A stretch of 64,000 nt of DNA. It comes from Sphaerochaeta associata (GTDB lineage: Bacteria; Spirochaetota; Spirochaetia; Sphaerochaetales; Sphaerochaetaceae). A program made the position numbers and the translations under genes. Below are positions 25,593-34,793 of this stretch, piece after piece. The stretch's first letter is position 1, and every line of letters begins with the position of its first letter. Below the pieces are notes generated by a model. That model did not search any database. It saw only the letters and a program-made list of their open reading frames with translations, and had not been told where the DNA came from. Location: contig NZ_CP094929.1 of assembly GCF_022869165.1 (NCBI RefSeq), positions 3,162,001-3,226,000 of the forward strand, in the 5' to 3' direction.

Positions 25593-27497
25593 CTATCCTA
25601 CCATCTCCAGGAACGCTTGCTCCTCCATGGGTTTTGCGTAGTAAAATCCCTGTACACGCTCGATACCCACGCTCTTGACCATTTCCAACTGCTGTTCGGT
25701 TTCCACTCCTTCGGCGATAAGCACCTTGCCCAAGGTGTGCAGCATATCGACAAGCAAGGCAAGCATGGCAGGATCGGCCATGGCTGCATGGATGACGCTC
25801 TTATCGAATTTCACATAGGCGTACGGCAGGTCCATCAACGCCTTCAGGTTGGAATACCCCGTACCGAAATCGTCAAGGGCGAACTTGATGTCCCTAAGCG
25901 AGAGCTCAAGCATCACCTGTGAAACTTTTTCATATGAGCGGAGGGCCACCGATTCGGTGATCTCAAAGCCGATCTTTTTGGGGGCGATTTGCTCTTGCTC
26001 GATAATGGAGATCAATGAACCTGCAATATGGCTCGAATTGAAATCCTCGCCGCTCAAATTCACCGAAATGTACTCCAAAGCACACTCGCCCAGATTTTTC
26101 CTGACCAAGGTGCAGACTTTCGAGAGGAGAATCTTGGTAAGATGAACGATCAACCCCGATTGTTCGGCAAGGCTGATGAACTGGGAGGGAGGCAAAAACC
26201 CCAGATGTTCATCCTTGATCCTCATCAATGCTTCAGCCGAAACCATCCGGCCTGTTGCAACATCGTAGATGGGTTGATAGTGCACCATCACCTGCTCGGG
26301 ATTGCGGATCGAGGATCGGAGTGCGGACAAGACGTTCATCCGACGTTGCTGGTCGAAAGCATCCTGCTTGGTAAAGATGAATACGGGCTGCTTGCGTACC
26401 GAAGTTATTTCGGAGAGCACCCGTTTGCGTGCCTGATCGTACTCTGCAAGCGTAGAAGCATGGCTTGGGATGTGCAGCACACCGAAGTTGACTTGTACGA
26501 ACAGCAGCTCTCCCTCCACCTGCCAACCTTGGGTCATGCGCTGCCTGACCGCCTGAACCACCGAGCCGGCAAGCCTGCCGTCCTTCGATGGAAGACAAAG
26601 ACAAAACCTGCTGCCTTCCAGTCGGAACGCCTCATTCGAAGCAGCCATGGTTTTCAGAAATGTACCAATCCCGACAAGCACTTGCTCGGCTGTCGGGGCT
26701 CCATGGAGCGAGCTGAAATACTCGAAGTTCTCGATATCCAAAAAGATGAGCGTATGAGGTGATTGAAAGCGGAAGATGCGGATGAGTTTACGCTGAAGCA
26801 ATGCTTCGTTGGGAAGGCCGGAAAGACTGTCGAAGGTGACTGAGTCCCGTTGGCCTATCAAGTAGTACAACACCAGCATGAATGCATTAACCAGCATGAA
26901 CATCAAGGGGGAATGGGTCGTCTGAAGCGATATCAAGGAGACTCCGAAGCACAAGGGCAACAGCAGGGAGATGAACAGAAACGACCCTTGGAGGTTCTTG
27001 CGATGGCCCAGGGTTGGCATGAGCATGGCAAAACAAAAGAACCAGGAGAGTGCAATGATATACGTGCTTCCAGAAGAAGGAAGCAGATGCACGAACGCCT
27101 GATTCAAAGGATAGAACTGTTGCCTGGGAACGTCCCGAAATGCAAGAACAGTCAAAACAGCGAGGGGAATGTCGTGGATCAGGGAGAGGATGCCAACTAA
27201 TTTGGGATCATCCATCACATTGACTGCATTGAAGTGCATCCAGGCAGAGAGGAGAAATGGAATCGCCAGCGCATGCAAGGTCCAAACAAGCCGATGGATG
27301 AGAACCGGGTAGATTACAAGACCTTGTTGTGCTGATACCAGCAGCAACGTGAGGATGATGTACAACGAATAGGTGATGGTCAACTCCGAGAAGAACCTGC
27401 TTCCCCTATCCTTGCGTAAAAGCGGGAACCTGAGAACATCGATGAGAATCGAAAGCATCAGGATGCTCGAAAGCAGTGCGACTGTAACATAATGCAT
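25593..27497 (-). CDS. Membrane EAL-domain protein with degenerate GGDEF (probable c-di-GMP phosphodiesterase)
   Basis: A 634-residue protein with seven to eight membrane helices in residues 1-215, a GGDEF-fold domain at about 218-375 and an EAL domain at about 385-634. The cyclase motif is lost: EGSRF replaces GGDEF, so it cannot make c-di-GMP. The EAL domain keeps its key groups: AEALMR, VNLSG, EITES, DDFGTGYS, KFDKS, EGVET and QGFYY. It should therefore break down c-di-GMP, perhaps with the degenerate domain sensing GTP. A good TATAAT with an upstream TG lies in the leader on the minus strand, and GGGGTGG precedes the ATG. Confidence 0.88.
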   Translation of the reverse strand: MHYVTVALLSSILMLSILIDVLRFPLLRKDRGSRFFSELTITYSLYIILTLLLVSAQQGLVIYPVLIHRLVWTLHALAIPFLLSAWMHFNAVNVMDDPKLVGILSLIHDIPLAVLTVLAFRDVPRQQFYPLNQAFVHLLPSSGSTYIIALSWFFCFAMLMPTLGHRKNLQGSFLFISLLLPLCFGVSLISLQTTHSPLMFMLVNAFMLVLYYLIGQRDSVTFDSLSGLPNEALLQRKLIRIFRFQSPHTLIFLDIENFEYFSSLHGAPTAEQVLVGIGTFLKTMAASNEAFRLEGSRFCLCLPSKDGRLAGSVVQAVRQRMTQGWQVEGELLFVQVNFGVLHIPSHASTLAEYDQARKRVLSEITSVRKQPVFIFTKQDAFDQQRRMNVLSALRSSIRNPEQVMVHYQPIYDVATGRMVSAEALMRIKDEHLGFLPPSQFISLAEQSGLIVHLTKILLSKVCTLVRKNLGECALEYISVNLSGEDFNSSHIAGSLISIIEQEQIAPKKIGFEITESVALRSYEKVSQVMLELSLRDIKFALDDFGTGYSNLKALMDLPYAYVKFDKSVIHAAMADPAMLALLVDMLHTLGKVLIAEGVETEQQLEMVKSVGIERVQGFYYAKPMEEQAFLEMVG

Positions 27498-27622
27498 GAA
27501 CCACCCCTGAGAGAAAGCTTGTATCTACAATGGTGGAATTATAACACAAACAAGCAAGAGTACAGCAGGAAAGGCATGGGGAACTACAAAGTCAACAGGT
27601 TCTATAGTATAGTCAATCCCAT

Positions 27623-28153
27623 ATGAGAAAGATTATCAGTATTGCGGTATGCATGCTCGCTTGCAGTATGGTGTTTGCTGCATCCTTTTCCTCGGTGGAA
27701 GGAAAGCTCTTCAACGACAAGTCATTCATCTTTCCCGATGATTTGCTTGAAGAGAGGTCTGTCATCATCGCCCTCACCCTCAGTTCATCCCGTAAGAACG
27801 GAGAGGAACAACAAAAGCACTTCATTGAGTGGCAGAAAAAGCTGAAAGAAACGTCATCAAAACTGAACTCAATTACCGTCTATCATATTTCGGTGATCGA
27901 CGGGGCTCCCTTCTTTGTGCGGGGTGCAATCAGAAACGGCATTGCAAAGGAGTATGGCGACCTTGTAAAGGAGACACAGGGAGGGGTGCTCTACCTCTCC
28001 AAGTCCGAACGGTTCGCCTCCGATGCACGCATCCCCATCGATGGAGAGCCTACCCTCGTGGTGCTCTCAGCCACCGGTTCCATTGAGGGTTTTGTCAAAG
28101 GAGCGTACAGCTCCGACCGAATGCTCCAGCTTCAGTCTTTACTGGGTATGTGA
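27623..28153 (+). CDS. Small secreted protein, thioredoxin-fold-like, unknown function
   Basis: A 176-residue protein with a signal peptide (1-19, ending SMVFAA). The mature part alternates strands and helices like thioredoxin-fold proteins of the YtfJ/DUF4174 kind, but I see no Cys pair and cannot assign it. There is no Shine-Dalgarno. Two overlapping TATAGT boxes (27603-27608 and 27608-27613) end 14 and 9 bases before the ATG, so the 5' leader may be very short. Its 3' end overlaps the convergent EAL gene by 22 bases. Confidence 0.7.
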   Translation: MRKIISIAVCMLACSMVFAASFSSVEGKLFNDKSFIFPDDLLEERSVIIALTLSSSRKNGEEQQKHFIEWQKKLKETSSKLNSITVYHISVIDGAPFFVRGAIRNGIAKEYGDLVKETQGGVLYLSKSERFASDARIPIDGEPTLVVLSATGSIEGFVKGAYSSDRMLQLQSLLGM

Positions 28154-30576
28154 GCTTGAGCTTCTAAAAGCGAGAGGGCGACTTTCTCATCCACCGGTCT
28201 GCTGATCAGGTAGCCCTGAATCTTGTCACAGCCGAATTTCCGTAAGTACTGCAGCTGTCTTTCATGCTCGATGCCTTCGGCTACGACACAGTGGCCGAGC
28301 TTGTGCGCAAGGCTTATGATGTCACCGGTTATTGCTTCTTCGTCGGTGAGTGTCATCAGTTTATCGATGAAAAACTTGTCGATCTTCAAACAGTTGATAT
28401 TGAGCTCCCGTTCCCGGGCGAGGGAGGAATACCCGGTGCCGAAGTCATCGATTGCAATCTGGATACCCATGCTCTGCAGTTGTCCAAGAACCCTGTTGAT
28501 GTCCTGATAGTTGGAAGCAAACACCGATTCGGTGATCTCGAGGCAGATGCAGCGGGGATCGACCTGCATCGCCTTGATCATCCGCAAAAGATTGGCGGTG
28601 AAATCATGTTTGAGCAGCTGGATGGCCGAGATGTTGATGGACATCACAATGTTGTGATACCCCTTGCCGTGCAAGGTGTTCAGAAACCTCAGAGCCTGTA
28701 GGATGATTGAATCACCGAGGGGGATGATGAGCTTGGTTTTCTCGGTGATCGGAATGAATTGCAAGGGGGATATGAGTCCGAGGGAGGAAATCTGAAGGCG
28801 TGCCAACGCCTCGAATCCGACAATCTTGTTGCTCGCAAGTTCAAAAATCGGTTGATAGTTGAGAAACAGCGAACCGCTTCCCTCACCGGCGGCGATGCGG
28901 CTGAGCTCTGCGGTTATCTCCTCCTCCCGGTAGAGCCGCTCCTCCATCTCAGTATCAAAGAAGCAATAGCTGGATTGTCCATGCAATTGCTGCAGAGCCT
29001 GCTCTGAAGCAACCAGGAGATTCCTGAGCAGTTGCTCCACATCCTTGGTGGCATCCCTGCCGATTTCAACAATGCCAATACCCCAATTGATACCCTCAAT
29101 AATGAGAAAGGTCTCTAAAAGAGATGAGATTCTCTTACAGAAGTCTATCAAATCCTGTTTCTCACGGTAGTTTTTTACATAAAAGGAAAAGCGATACTCA
29201 TGAGTTTTGCATAAGAGACACTGCTCGTTGCTGAGTACAAGCAAGGCAGTGGCAACCTTTTTAATGATCTCTTGTGTATACTGAAAACCGTAGGTCATGC
29301 TCGCCGTATGCAGGGCACTCAGATTGACTGCGACCACAGCCCGCTTCAAACAAGCATGCAGCTGGATATCCTCATGCAAGAGATTTTCCAAATGCCGGCG
29401 GTTGTATAGACTCGTCAACATGTCATGCTCGTTGTAAAACGTCAGTTCCTGTTCAACCTTCTTACGATCGGAGATATCGAGAATGATGCCCTCCAGCTCC
29501 TGTACTTCGCCTCTCTGGGTGTAGTATCCCTGCCCGGTCTCCCACACCCACACACGCTGTCCATCAGCTTTGATGATCTCATACTCATAAGTGAACGTCT
29601 GGTGCAAGGGCAACACACGTTCCCACTCCTCTCTGATGGCCTGCCTATAGGAAGGGACGATGAGCTCGTTGAAGCTGATGTCACGATTGCCCACCAAACT
29701 CGCCGGTTCATACCCGGTCAGATTCTTACAGCCGTCGGAAACGTAGAGCACCGTCCAATCAGGGTCGTACTTGGTACGGTAGGCAAGGCCCGGCAGATGG
29801 GAGAGCAACACAGACTTGCTGCGTTCGCTCTCGGCGAGCTGCTGCTCTGCCTGCTTGCGCTGTGATATGTCCTGCACCAGGCAGATATGGCTGTACGAGT
29901 GATTGCTCTGAATTTGCAAGGAAGCCACAACCATGGAAACCCATACCCAGGAACCATCGCTCTTGATATATCGTTTTTCCATCGAGTAGCTTTGGATTTC
30001 GCCTGCCTGGAGTCTTTTAAATTGTACGAGGTCCGCTTCAAGGTCGTCGGGATGCGTGATCGAGGCCCACCCGATTGTCTTCAGCTCCGCCCTGGTTCTT
30101 CCGGTTATCTCCTCAAACCGGGGGTTCACGCTGAACACCTCGTTTATGGTACCATCGAGCGGCCCGATGCCATGGGAGATGGTGATGCCGATGGGGGCCT
30201 GCCAGAAGATGGCGTTGAAGAGGGAGGACTGCTCGTTGAGCTGCTTGCAACGGTCCTTCTGCAGCACCTGCTGCACCTGATCCGATACACAAGCTCTGGT
30301 GAGCGGTGTGTGCAACACCGACTCACCCTCTCCTGTTTGGGATATCAGCATTACTGCGCAGCGGGGATCCTGTTCAAGGGTGTGGAGCAATAAAAGGGCG
30401 TCGAGAGTTTCAGAGGTCGCATCGATGATGATCAACACCAGATTGGAGAGATTTGCAACATACTCCAAGGCCTGCCTGCCGTCCTTGGCAAGAATGACAT
30501 TATACACAGCAAGCGCAGCTTGTATGGTTGCCCAGTCATCCCGGGAAGACCCGACTACCAGTATGTTATCGCCCAC
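28132..30576 (-). CDS. Receiver-like/PAS/PAS/degenerate GGDEF/EAL protein (probable c-di-GMP phosphodiesterase)
   Basis: An 814-residue soluble protein. Residues 1-110 look like a response-regulator receiver fold, with IIIDATSE holding a possible phospho-acceptor aspartate, but the lysine of the switch region is not evident. Two PAS domains follow (about 120-245 and 250-378), the second ending in the PAC phrase GIILDISDRKK. The GGDEF domain (about 380-550) has HEYRF in place of GGDEF and should be inactive as a cyclase. The EAL domain (about 555-805) keeps FEALAR, INISA, EITESV, DDFGTGYSS, LKIDKF, EGIEH and QGYLISRP. It is probably a sensor-controlled phosphodiesterase. Confidence 0.87.
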   Translation of the reverse strand: MGDNILVVGSSRDDWATIQAALAVYNVILAKDGRQALEYVANLSNLVLIIIDATSETLDALLLLHTLEQDPRCAVMLISQTGEGESVLHTPLTRACVSDQVQQVLQKDRCKQLNEQSSLFNAIFWQAPIGITISHGIGPLDGTINEVFSVNPRFEEITGRTRAELKTIGWASITHPDDLEADLVQFKRLQAGEIQSYSMEKRYIKSDGSWVWVSMVVASLQIQSNHSYSHICLVQDISQRKQAEQQLAESERSKSVLLSHLPGLAYRTKYDPDWTVLYVSDGCKNLTGYEPASLVGNRDISFNELIVPSYRQAIREEWERVLPLHQTFTYEYEIIKADGQRVWVWETGQGYYTQRGEVQELEGIILDISDRKKVEQELTFYNEHDMLTSLYNRRHLENLLHEDIQLHACLKRAVVAVNLSALHTASMTYGFQYTQEIIKKVATALLVLSNEQCLLCKTHEYRFSFYVKNYREKQDLIDFCKRISSLLETFLIIEGINWGIGIVEIGRDATKDVEQLLRNLLVASEQALQQLHGQSSYCFFDTEMEERLYREEEITAELSRIAAGEGSGSLFLNYQPIFELASNKIVGFEALARLQISSLGLISPLQFIPITEKTKLIIPLGDSIILQALRFLNTLHGKGYHNIVMSINISAIQLLKHDFTANLLRMIKAMQVDPRCICLEITESVFASNYQDINRVLGQLQSMGIQIAIDDFGTGYSSLARERELNINCLKIDKFFIDKLMTLTDEEAITGDIISLAHKLGHCVVAEGIEHERQLQYLRKFGCDKIQGYLISRPVDEKVALSLLEAQAHIPSKD

Positions 30577-30676
30577 GGTTGCTCTCCTTGCTTATGGTAT
30601 GCAGTATACACGATGCCTGCCCCCGAGAGGAAACATTTTACCACTTGCATACAAGCACACCTGCTTGCCGCGTTAT

Positions 30677-31414
30677 TCAATCGACGATCATCCAAGCCTT
30701 CTCTTGGGCAAGGGTACGCAATACGGTATCATCGCCTGGATTCCTGAGTACTCCAAACCGGGCCAACTGCAGCATCTCCCTATCCCCGATGCTGTTTCCA
30801 AATGCAAGCTGTGCAGCAAGAACACCAGCCTGAGCAAGGCGTTCGACTTTACCCGGGCCGTAGGGCAGCTCATGTCTTGTATCAGCCGCAATGGGGGTGA
30901 TGCCTGAAAGTGCAAACATTTCGCAGAACGCAATCACCACCTGCAAGGGGCTTGCCGAGACAAGGAATACTGCCTTTTTAGCGTGAAGGCAGGCTTGCAG
31001 AAAAGCAAGCATGTGCTGCTCTTTCTTGACAAACAGACTGTGCTTTACGCCATCGAACAGAAAGGAACAACTATTGTCGCCAAAGGCTTCAAAGCAGCGG
31101 ATGCAGGCGGACAGCACTTTAGCGTATGGAAGAGTCTGGACATAGTCGGCAGTGATTGCATAGGCCTCCTTCATAAGACCTTGCCTGACGGCACTGCTGT
31201 ACGAACCGAGGATATGCTCCAAGCCTGTGCCTTTCGACTGTTCAAGCAAGGTGACATCGGAAGCGTTGATGGTCTGAGGCTCCTTGTGCAGCAGCTCGCA
31301 TGCAAGCAGGACGAAAAACGAGGTCTCCCCCAAATCCCCGGCGAACAGCGTACCGTCCATATCAAACAGTGCCGGTCCCTCACCCTGATGACACAATTCC
31401 CATAGATCCTGCAT
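30677..31414 (-). CDS. HAD-family hydrolase (phosphoserine-phosphatase-like, IB type)
   Basis: About 245 residues from the ATG at 31414, chosen for the AGGAGAG just upstream. The nucleophile motif is FDMDGTLF, motif II is VFLVSASP, and GNSIGDREML is the C-terminal acidic motif that binds Mg2+. It should remove phosphate from a small phosphorylated metabolite. The helical cap between motifs I and II is of the IB type. Substrate unknown. Confidence 0.85.
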   Translation of the reverse strand: MQDLWELCHQGEGPALFDMDGTLFAGDLGETSFFVLLACELLHKEPQTINASDVTLLEQSKGTGLEHILGSYSSAVRQGLMKEAYAITADYVQTLPYAKVLSACIRCFEAFGDNSCSFLFDGVKHSLFVKKEQHMLAFLQACLHAKKAVFLVSASPLQVVIAFCEMFALSGITPIAADTRHELPYGPGKVERLAQAGVLAAQLAFGNSIGDREMLQLARFGVLRNPGDDTVLRTLAQEKAWMIVD

Positions 31415-31506
31415 TGCCTCTCCTCCCGATGCAGAGTATCGTTGCATACCTTGGCGCAGATTGCAACTTGCATGATTGGCTGTGATGGACTAGAGTACTA
31501 CTTCAT

Positions 31507-32847
31507 ATGGGAACGCATACAAAACTCATGACCACCGGCTCCATCCAAAGGAATCTGCTCTCGTTTGCGATACCCATATTCCTGGGCAATCTTTTTCAAC
31601 AACTCTACCACACCGCCGACTCCCTGGTCGTAGGGAATTTCGTCGGCAAAGAGTCGCTGGCGGCCATCTCCTCCATCGGGTCACTGACCATGCTGTTGAT
31701 CGGACTCTTTCAGGGCATCTTCGTTGGGGCAGGGGTCGTCATCTCCAAAGCCTTTGGGGAAGGCGATGAGGCTGCAGTGCAAAAAGCTGTCCATACCACC
31801 GTCGCCCTCGGGCTTTCCGGCGGTGTACTTCTAACGCTGCTCGGGTATTTTTTTGCCCCGGTCATGCTTGTCTGGATGCAGACGCCGCCCAGTGTTTTCG
31901 ACGACGCAGAGCTCTACATACGCATCTATTTTCTAGGGATCAGCACCCTCATTCTCTACAATACCGCCAGCGGCATCCTGCAGGCCGTCGGAGACAGCCG
32001 ACACCCACTGTACTTCCTCATCATCGCCTCGGTCATCAACATCGTCCTGGATTTGGTCTTCGTCGCAGTATTTCAGATGGGGATTGCAGGAACCGCCTAT
32101 GCTACGATCATCGCCCAGGCGGTGAGTGCCATCCTGAGTTTCCGCCTGCTTATCACCACGAATGACATCATCAAGGTACGCTTGTGGCATGTTCGTTTCC
32201 ACAAAGGGTATCTCGGCCCCATCCTCAGACTTGGCATTCCCTCGGGAATCCAGAACTCGGTGACAAGCTTCGCCAATGTCATCCTTCAGTCCTCGATCAA
32301 TCTCTTCGGCCCTTCCGCCATGGCTGGCAACGGGGCGTTCATGCGCATCCAAGGCTTTGCATTCATCCCCATCACCGCTTTCGCCCTCGCACTAACCACC
32401 TTCACCGGCCAGAACCTGGGAGCCGGAGAGTATGAGCGGGTACGCAAGGGAGCCCGCTTCGGGGTGATTTTTGCCATGGTGCTGGCCGAAACCATCGGCT
32501 TGTTGATGTACTTCGGCTCCGAACCCTTGATCGCCCTGTTCAGCCGCGATCCGGAGGTCCTGTCCTTTGGAGTACAGAAGTCCCACATCGCCAGCCTGTT
32601 TCTTTGGTCACTCGCCCTCAGCCATGCGATGACCGGCATCTTCCGGGGGGCGGGCAGGTCCATCGTCCCGATGAGCGTCATGCTCGCAATCTGGTGCATT
32701 TTCCGCATTATCTTCATTCAGGTGGGGCTCTCCATCGTCATGGACATCCGCGTTGTGTACTGGGCCTACCCGGTCACGTGGACGATCAGCGCGGTAATCT
32801 TCGTCATCTACTATTTTTCGGTCGACTGGATGCGCCAAACCAAGTAA
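31507..32847 (+). CDS. MATE-family efflux transporter
   Basis: A 446-residue protein with 12 helices in two related halves, of the MATE/NorM class. Typical marks are FLGNLFQQLYHTADSLVVGNFVG, KESLAAISSIGS and, in the second half, GPSAMAGNGAFMRIQGF. It exports drugs or metabolites using a Na+ or H+ gradient. There is no Shine-Dalgarno. A TTGCAT / 17 bases / TAGAGT promoter (31468-31496) places the start site about four bases before the ATG. The aldolase-like gene follows after 26 bases in the same direction. Confidence 0.9.
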   Translation: MGTHTKLMTTGSIQRNLLSFAIPIFLGNLFQQLYHTADSLVVGNFVGKESLAAISSIGSLTMLLIGLFQGIFVGAGVVISKAFGEGDEAAVQKAVHTTVALGLSGGVLLTLLGYFFAPVMLVWMQTPPSVFDDAELYIRIYFLGISTLILYNTASGILQAVGDSRHPLYFLIIASVINIVLDLVFVAVFQMGIAGTAYATIIAQAVSAILSFRLLITTNDIIKVRLWHVRFHKGYLGPILRLGIPSGIQNSVTSFANVILQSSINLFGPSAMAGNGAFMRIQGFAFIPITAFALALTTFTGQNLGAGEYERVRKGARFGVIFAMVLAETIGLLMYFGSEPLIALFSRDPEVLSFGVQKSHIASLFLWSLALSHAMTGIFRGAGRSIVPMSVMLAIWCIFRIIFIQVGLSIVMDIRVVYWAYPVTWTISAVIFVIYYFSVDWMRQTK

Positions 32848-32873
32848 ACTGGAACCACCGATAGGAGGTTCTC

Positions 32874-33476
32874 ATGGATACGACTACCTTCACCCTCTCA
32901 AAAATACGATGCATCCCCATGGTCAAGCTGTACACACAGAGCCAGGCTCCAAAGCTCATCCAAGCCCTCAAGGACAGCGGGGTCAGGGCCGTCAATGTCA
33001 GCCAACAGGGAGGCGACGGGCCGGCTCTCCTCAAGATCCTGTCAAAGGAGGAGACTCTCTTGGTAGGAGCGGGCAATGTGCAGACCTATGAACAAGCAGA
33101 GCGGGCGATTCATGCAGGGGCGGCATTTATCTTCTCCCCCCTCTTTGACGAGCGCATGATCGAGCTGTGCCACAACCGCTGTGTTCCCATCTATCCGGTC
33201 ACCACCCAGGCAAATCTGGCTGTGTTGCATCAGTTGAAGGTCCTTGGCTGCTATCCGGTGGAAGAGCTGGGAGGGCTTTCCTTCATCGACAGGATGGCCG
33301 CCGAAGGCGACTTCTCCTTCTTTGTCGCCGGACATATCGATGAGTCGATGATGAACCACTATCTGAACCACCCTCACGTGCTGGGCATGACCGGCAGTTG
33401 GATGTTCAAGGACGCTGATAATTGGAAGGCTGTCACCGATGCTCTGATCCGTACGAAACAGTATTGGCTTTCATAA
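32874..33476 (+). CDS. KDPG/KHG-aldolase-like protein lacking catalytic residues
   Basis: A 200-residue protein with the overall Eda fold pattern: SGVRAVNV, VGAGNVQTYEQAERAIHAGAAFIFSP, IPV-type strand, YPVEELGG and a terminal TGSWMF. Compared with the E. coli enzyme from memory, the Schiff-base lysine of KFFPAE is G125 (GCYPVE). The glutamate and arginine of LEVTLR are N41 and Q45 (VNVSQQ), and the threonine of GAGTV is asparagine. It therefore should not have normal aldolase activity. It may bind a sugar acid without cleaving it. GGAGG precedes the ATG. It is in a unit with the MATE gene and overlaps the convergent DUF523 gene by 44 bases. Confidence 0.8.
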   Translation: MDTTTFTLSKIRCIPMVKLYTQSQAPKLIQALKDSGVRAVNVSQQGGDGPALLKILSKEETLLVGAGNVQTYEQAERAIHAGAAFIFSPLFDERMIELCHNRCVPIYPVTTQANLAVLHQLKVLGCYPVEELGGLSFIDRMAAEGDFSFFVAGHIDESMMNHYLNHPHVLGMTGSWMFKDADNWKAVTDALIRTKQYWLS

Positions 33477-33906
33477 GAGCATCGATGGTTTTTGGTGTAT
33501 AGAGCGTAAAACCCTGCTCCCTGAGCAGGTTTGCAAATACGCCTTCTCCTTCGATCAAGGTACCGCTGAAGGTTCCATCATATACGCATGTCGAGCCGCA
33601 GGATGGGCTGCGTTCCATGAGCAGCGCAATACTGCATCCTTGAGCTCGAGCAAGAGCCAAAGCCTTGCGTGATCCTTCCACAAAGGGCTCGGTCAGATCC
33701 AAGCCTTCCTTTGTCAGCACCCGCCTGTTCACCAATTCCGCACAGCTACGCGGGGTGGGAAGGCCTCCAAGCTGCTCGGGGCACAAGGCGATGAGCTCAA
33801 AAACCTCATCCAACGCATTCAAACAGGAAAGCAGGGCCGAACTGCCGTCATACCGGCAGCATCTGCCGGCAAGACATGCGCTGATTACAAGCGGGAGCTT
33901 CTTCAT
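33433..33906 (-). CDS. DUF523 family protein
   Basis: 157 residues from the ATG at 33906. Conserved DUF523 marks are VISACLAGRCCRYDG at the start, CPEQLGGLPTPR and SPSCGSTCVYDGTF. Several conserved cysteines suggest a metal or Fe-S site, and the function is unknown. No Shine-Dalgarno is visible. An extended -10 box places the transcription start on the A of the ATG, so the mRNA may be leaderless. It is divergent from the AraC gene. Confidence 0.82.
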   Translation of the reverse strand: MKKLPLVISACLAGRCCRYDGSSALLSCLNALDEVFELIALCPEQLGGLPTPRSCAELVNRRVLTKEGLDLTEPFVEGSRKALALARAQGCSIALLMERSPSCGSTCVYDGTFSGTLIEGEGVFANLLREQGFTLYTPKTIDALMKANTVSYGSEHR

Positions 33907-33942
33907 ATCGAAAGCATAGCACACTGTGATATGCTGTTGCCA
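33906..33942. promoter_or_regulatory. Back-to-back promoters on one palindrome (DUF523 / AraC)
   Basis: The 35 bases between the two start codons hold a 23-bp palindrome (33913-33935) with arms AGCATA and TATGCT and inner CACA/TGTG, one mismatch pair and a central C. Each outer arm is the -10 box (TATGCT, each with an upstream TG at the extended position) of the gene it faces. Counting 7 bases from each -10 lands exactly on the A of each ATG (33906 minus, 33942 plus). A dimer bound here would cover both promoters. Confidence 0.7.
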
Positions 33943-34793
33943 TGGATGGATACGATACCCTGATTGAGACATTGAATCGGTTTGAGAGAAGCCTTGATTC
34001 CGCCACCCCCATTACCACGGTCGCCGAGTTGGCTCAAACCAGCGGCTACAGTGCTCACCACTTTTCCAGGCTCTTCTATTCTCATACAGCGCTTCACCTG
34101 AAGGAGTACCTGCAAGGCAGGCTTCTGACCAGCCTGATGATGGAAGCTGCGCGTTGCGACATCAGCTTTGCTGTTCTTGCCTCCCGCTACGGGTTTCGTG
34201 ACTACGAAACATTCTACCGTGCCTGCAAAAACCGCTGGAACAAGAATCCCTCCCGGATGCGGGAGAGGGGACTCGGCGATGAGGAGAAACAAGAGCGCAT
34301 CCATCCTCGACGAAAAGAAACGTCCTGCATCCTGGCAGGAGAGCTTGTTCATAAGGAAGCCTTCACGCTTTGTGGTCTGAACTTCTTTCTAGGGCCTGAA
34401 ACGAAAACATTCCACACCATTTGGGCACAGTTCGGCCGTTACGAGCATCTGATCAGGCATGCTCTACAAGAGGGGACGACCTATCAATACAGCGCTTGGA
34501 CCAACGAGGAACTGCCGGGCATGAGTGTGCTTTGTGCAAAATCTGTGAACCAAGGCTGGACAGGAGAGGAACTCTTCACCGTTCGAAGAGTTCCTGCAGC
34601 CTCGTACATACGATTCATCCACTCAGAAGATGTAACGCGTATAAGGGACGCGTATCAGTACATCTACGGTACCTATTTTGCCCAAAGTCCCCTGCATCCT
34701 CTGGGCAACTGGGAGTTCCAACGGTATCCGAAGGGACAATCGGTGATCGAAATCTACATTCCCGTCAGAACAGAAACTCCTCTTCCCAACTGA
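33942..34793 (+). CDS. AraC-family regulator with GyrI-like effector domain
   Basis: A 283-residue protein. The double helix-turn-helix of the AraC/XylS type is at about 25-112 (VAELAQTSGYSAHHFSRLFYSHTALHLKEYLQGRLL and LASRYGFRDYETFYRACKNRW). A GyrI-like/SOUL-type ligand-binding domain is at about 130-283. This order, DNA-binding first, is that of Rob and related regulators of stress and efflux genes. It has no Shine-Dalgarno; its promoter appears to be leaderless. The neighbouring MATE exporter is a possible target. The palindrome in its promoter may be its own binding site. Confidence 0.85.
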   Translation: MDGYDTLIETLNRFERSLDSATPITTVAELAQTSGYSAHHFSRLFYSHTALHLKEYLQGRLLTSLMMEAARCDISFAVLASRYGFRDYETFYRACKNRWNKNPSRMRERGLGDEEKQERIHPRRKETSCILAGELVHKEAFTLCGLNFFLGPETKTFHTIWAQFGRYEHLIRHALQEGTTYQYSAWTNEELPGMSVLCAKSVNQGWTGEELFTVRRVPAASYIRFIHSEDVTRIRDAYQYIYGTYFAQSPLHPLGNWEFQRYPKGQSVIEIYIPVRTETPLPN

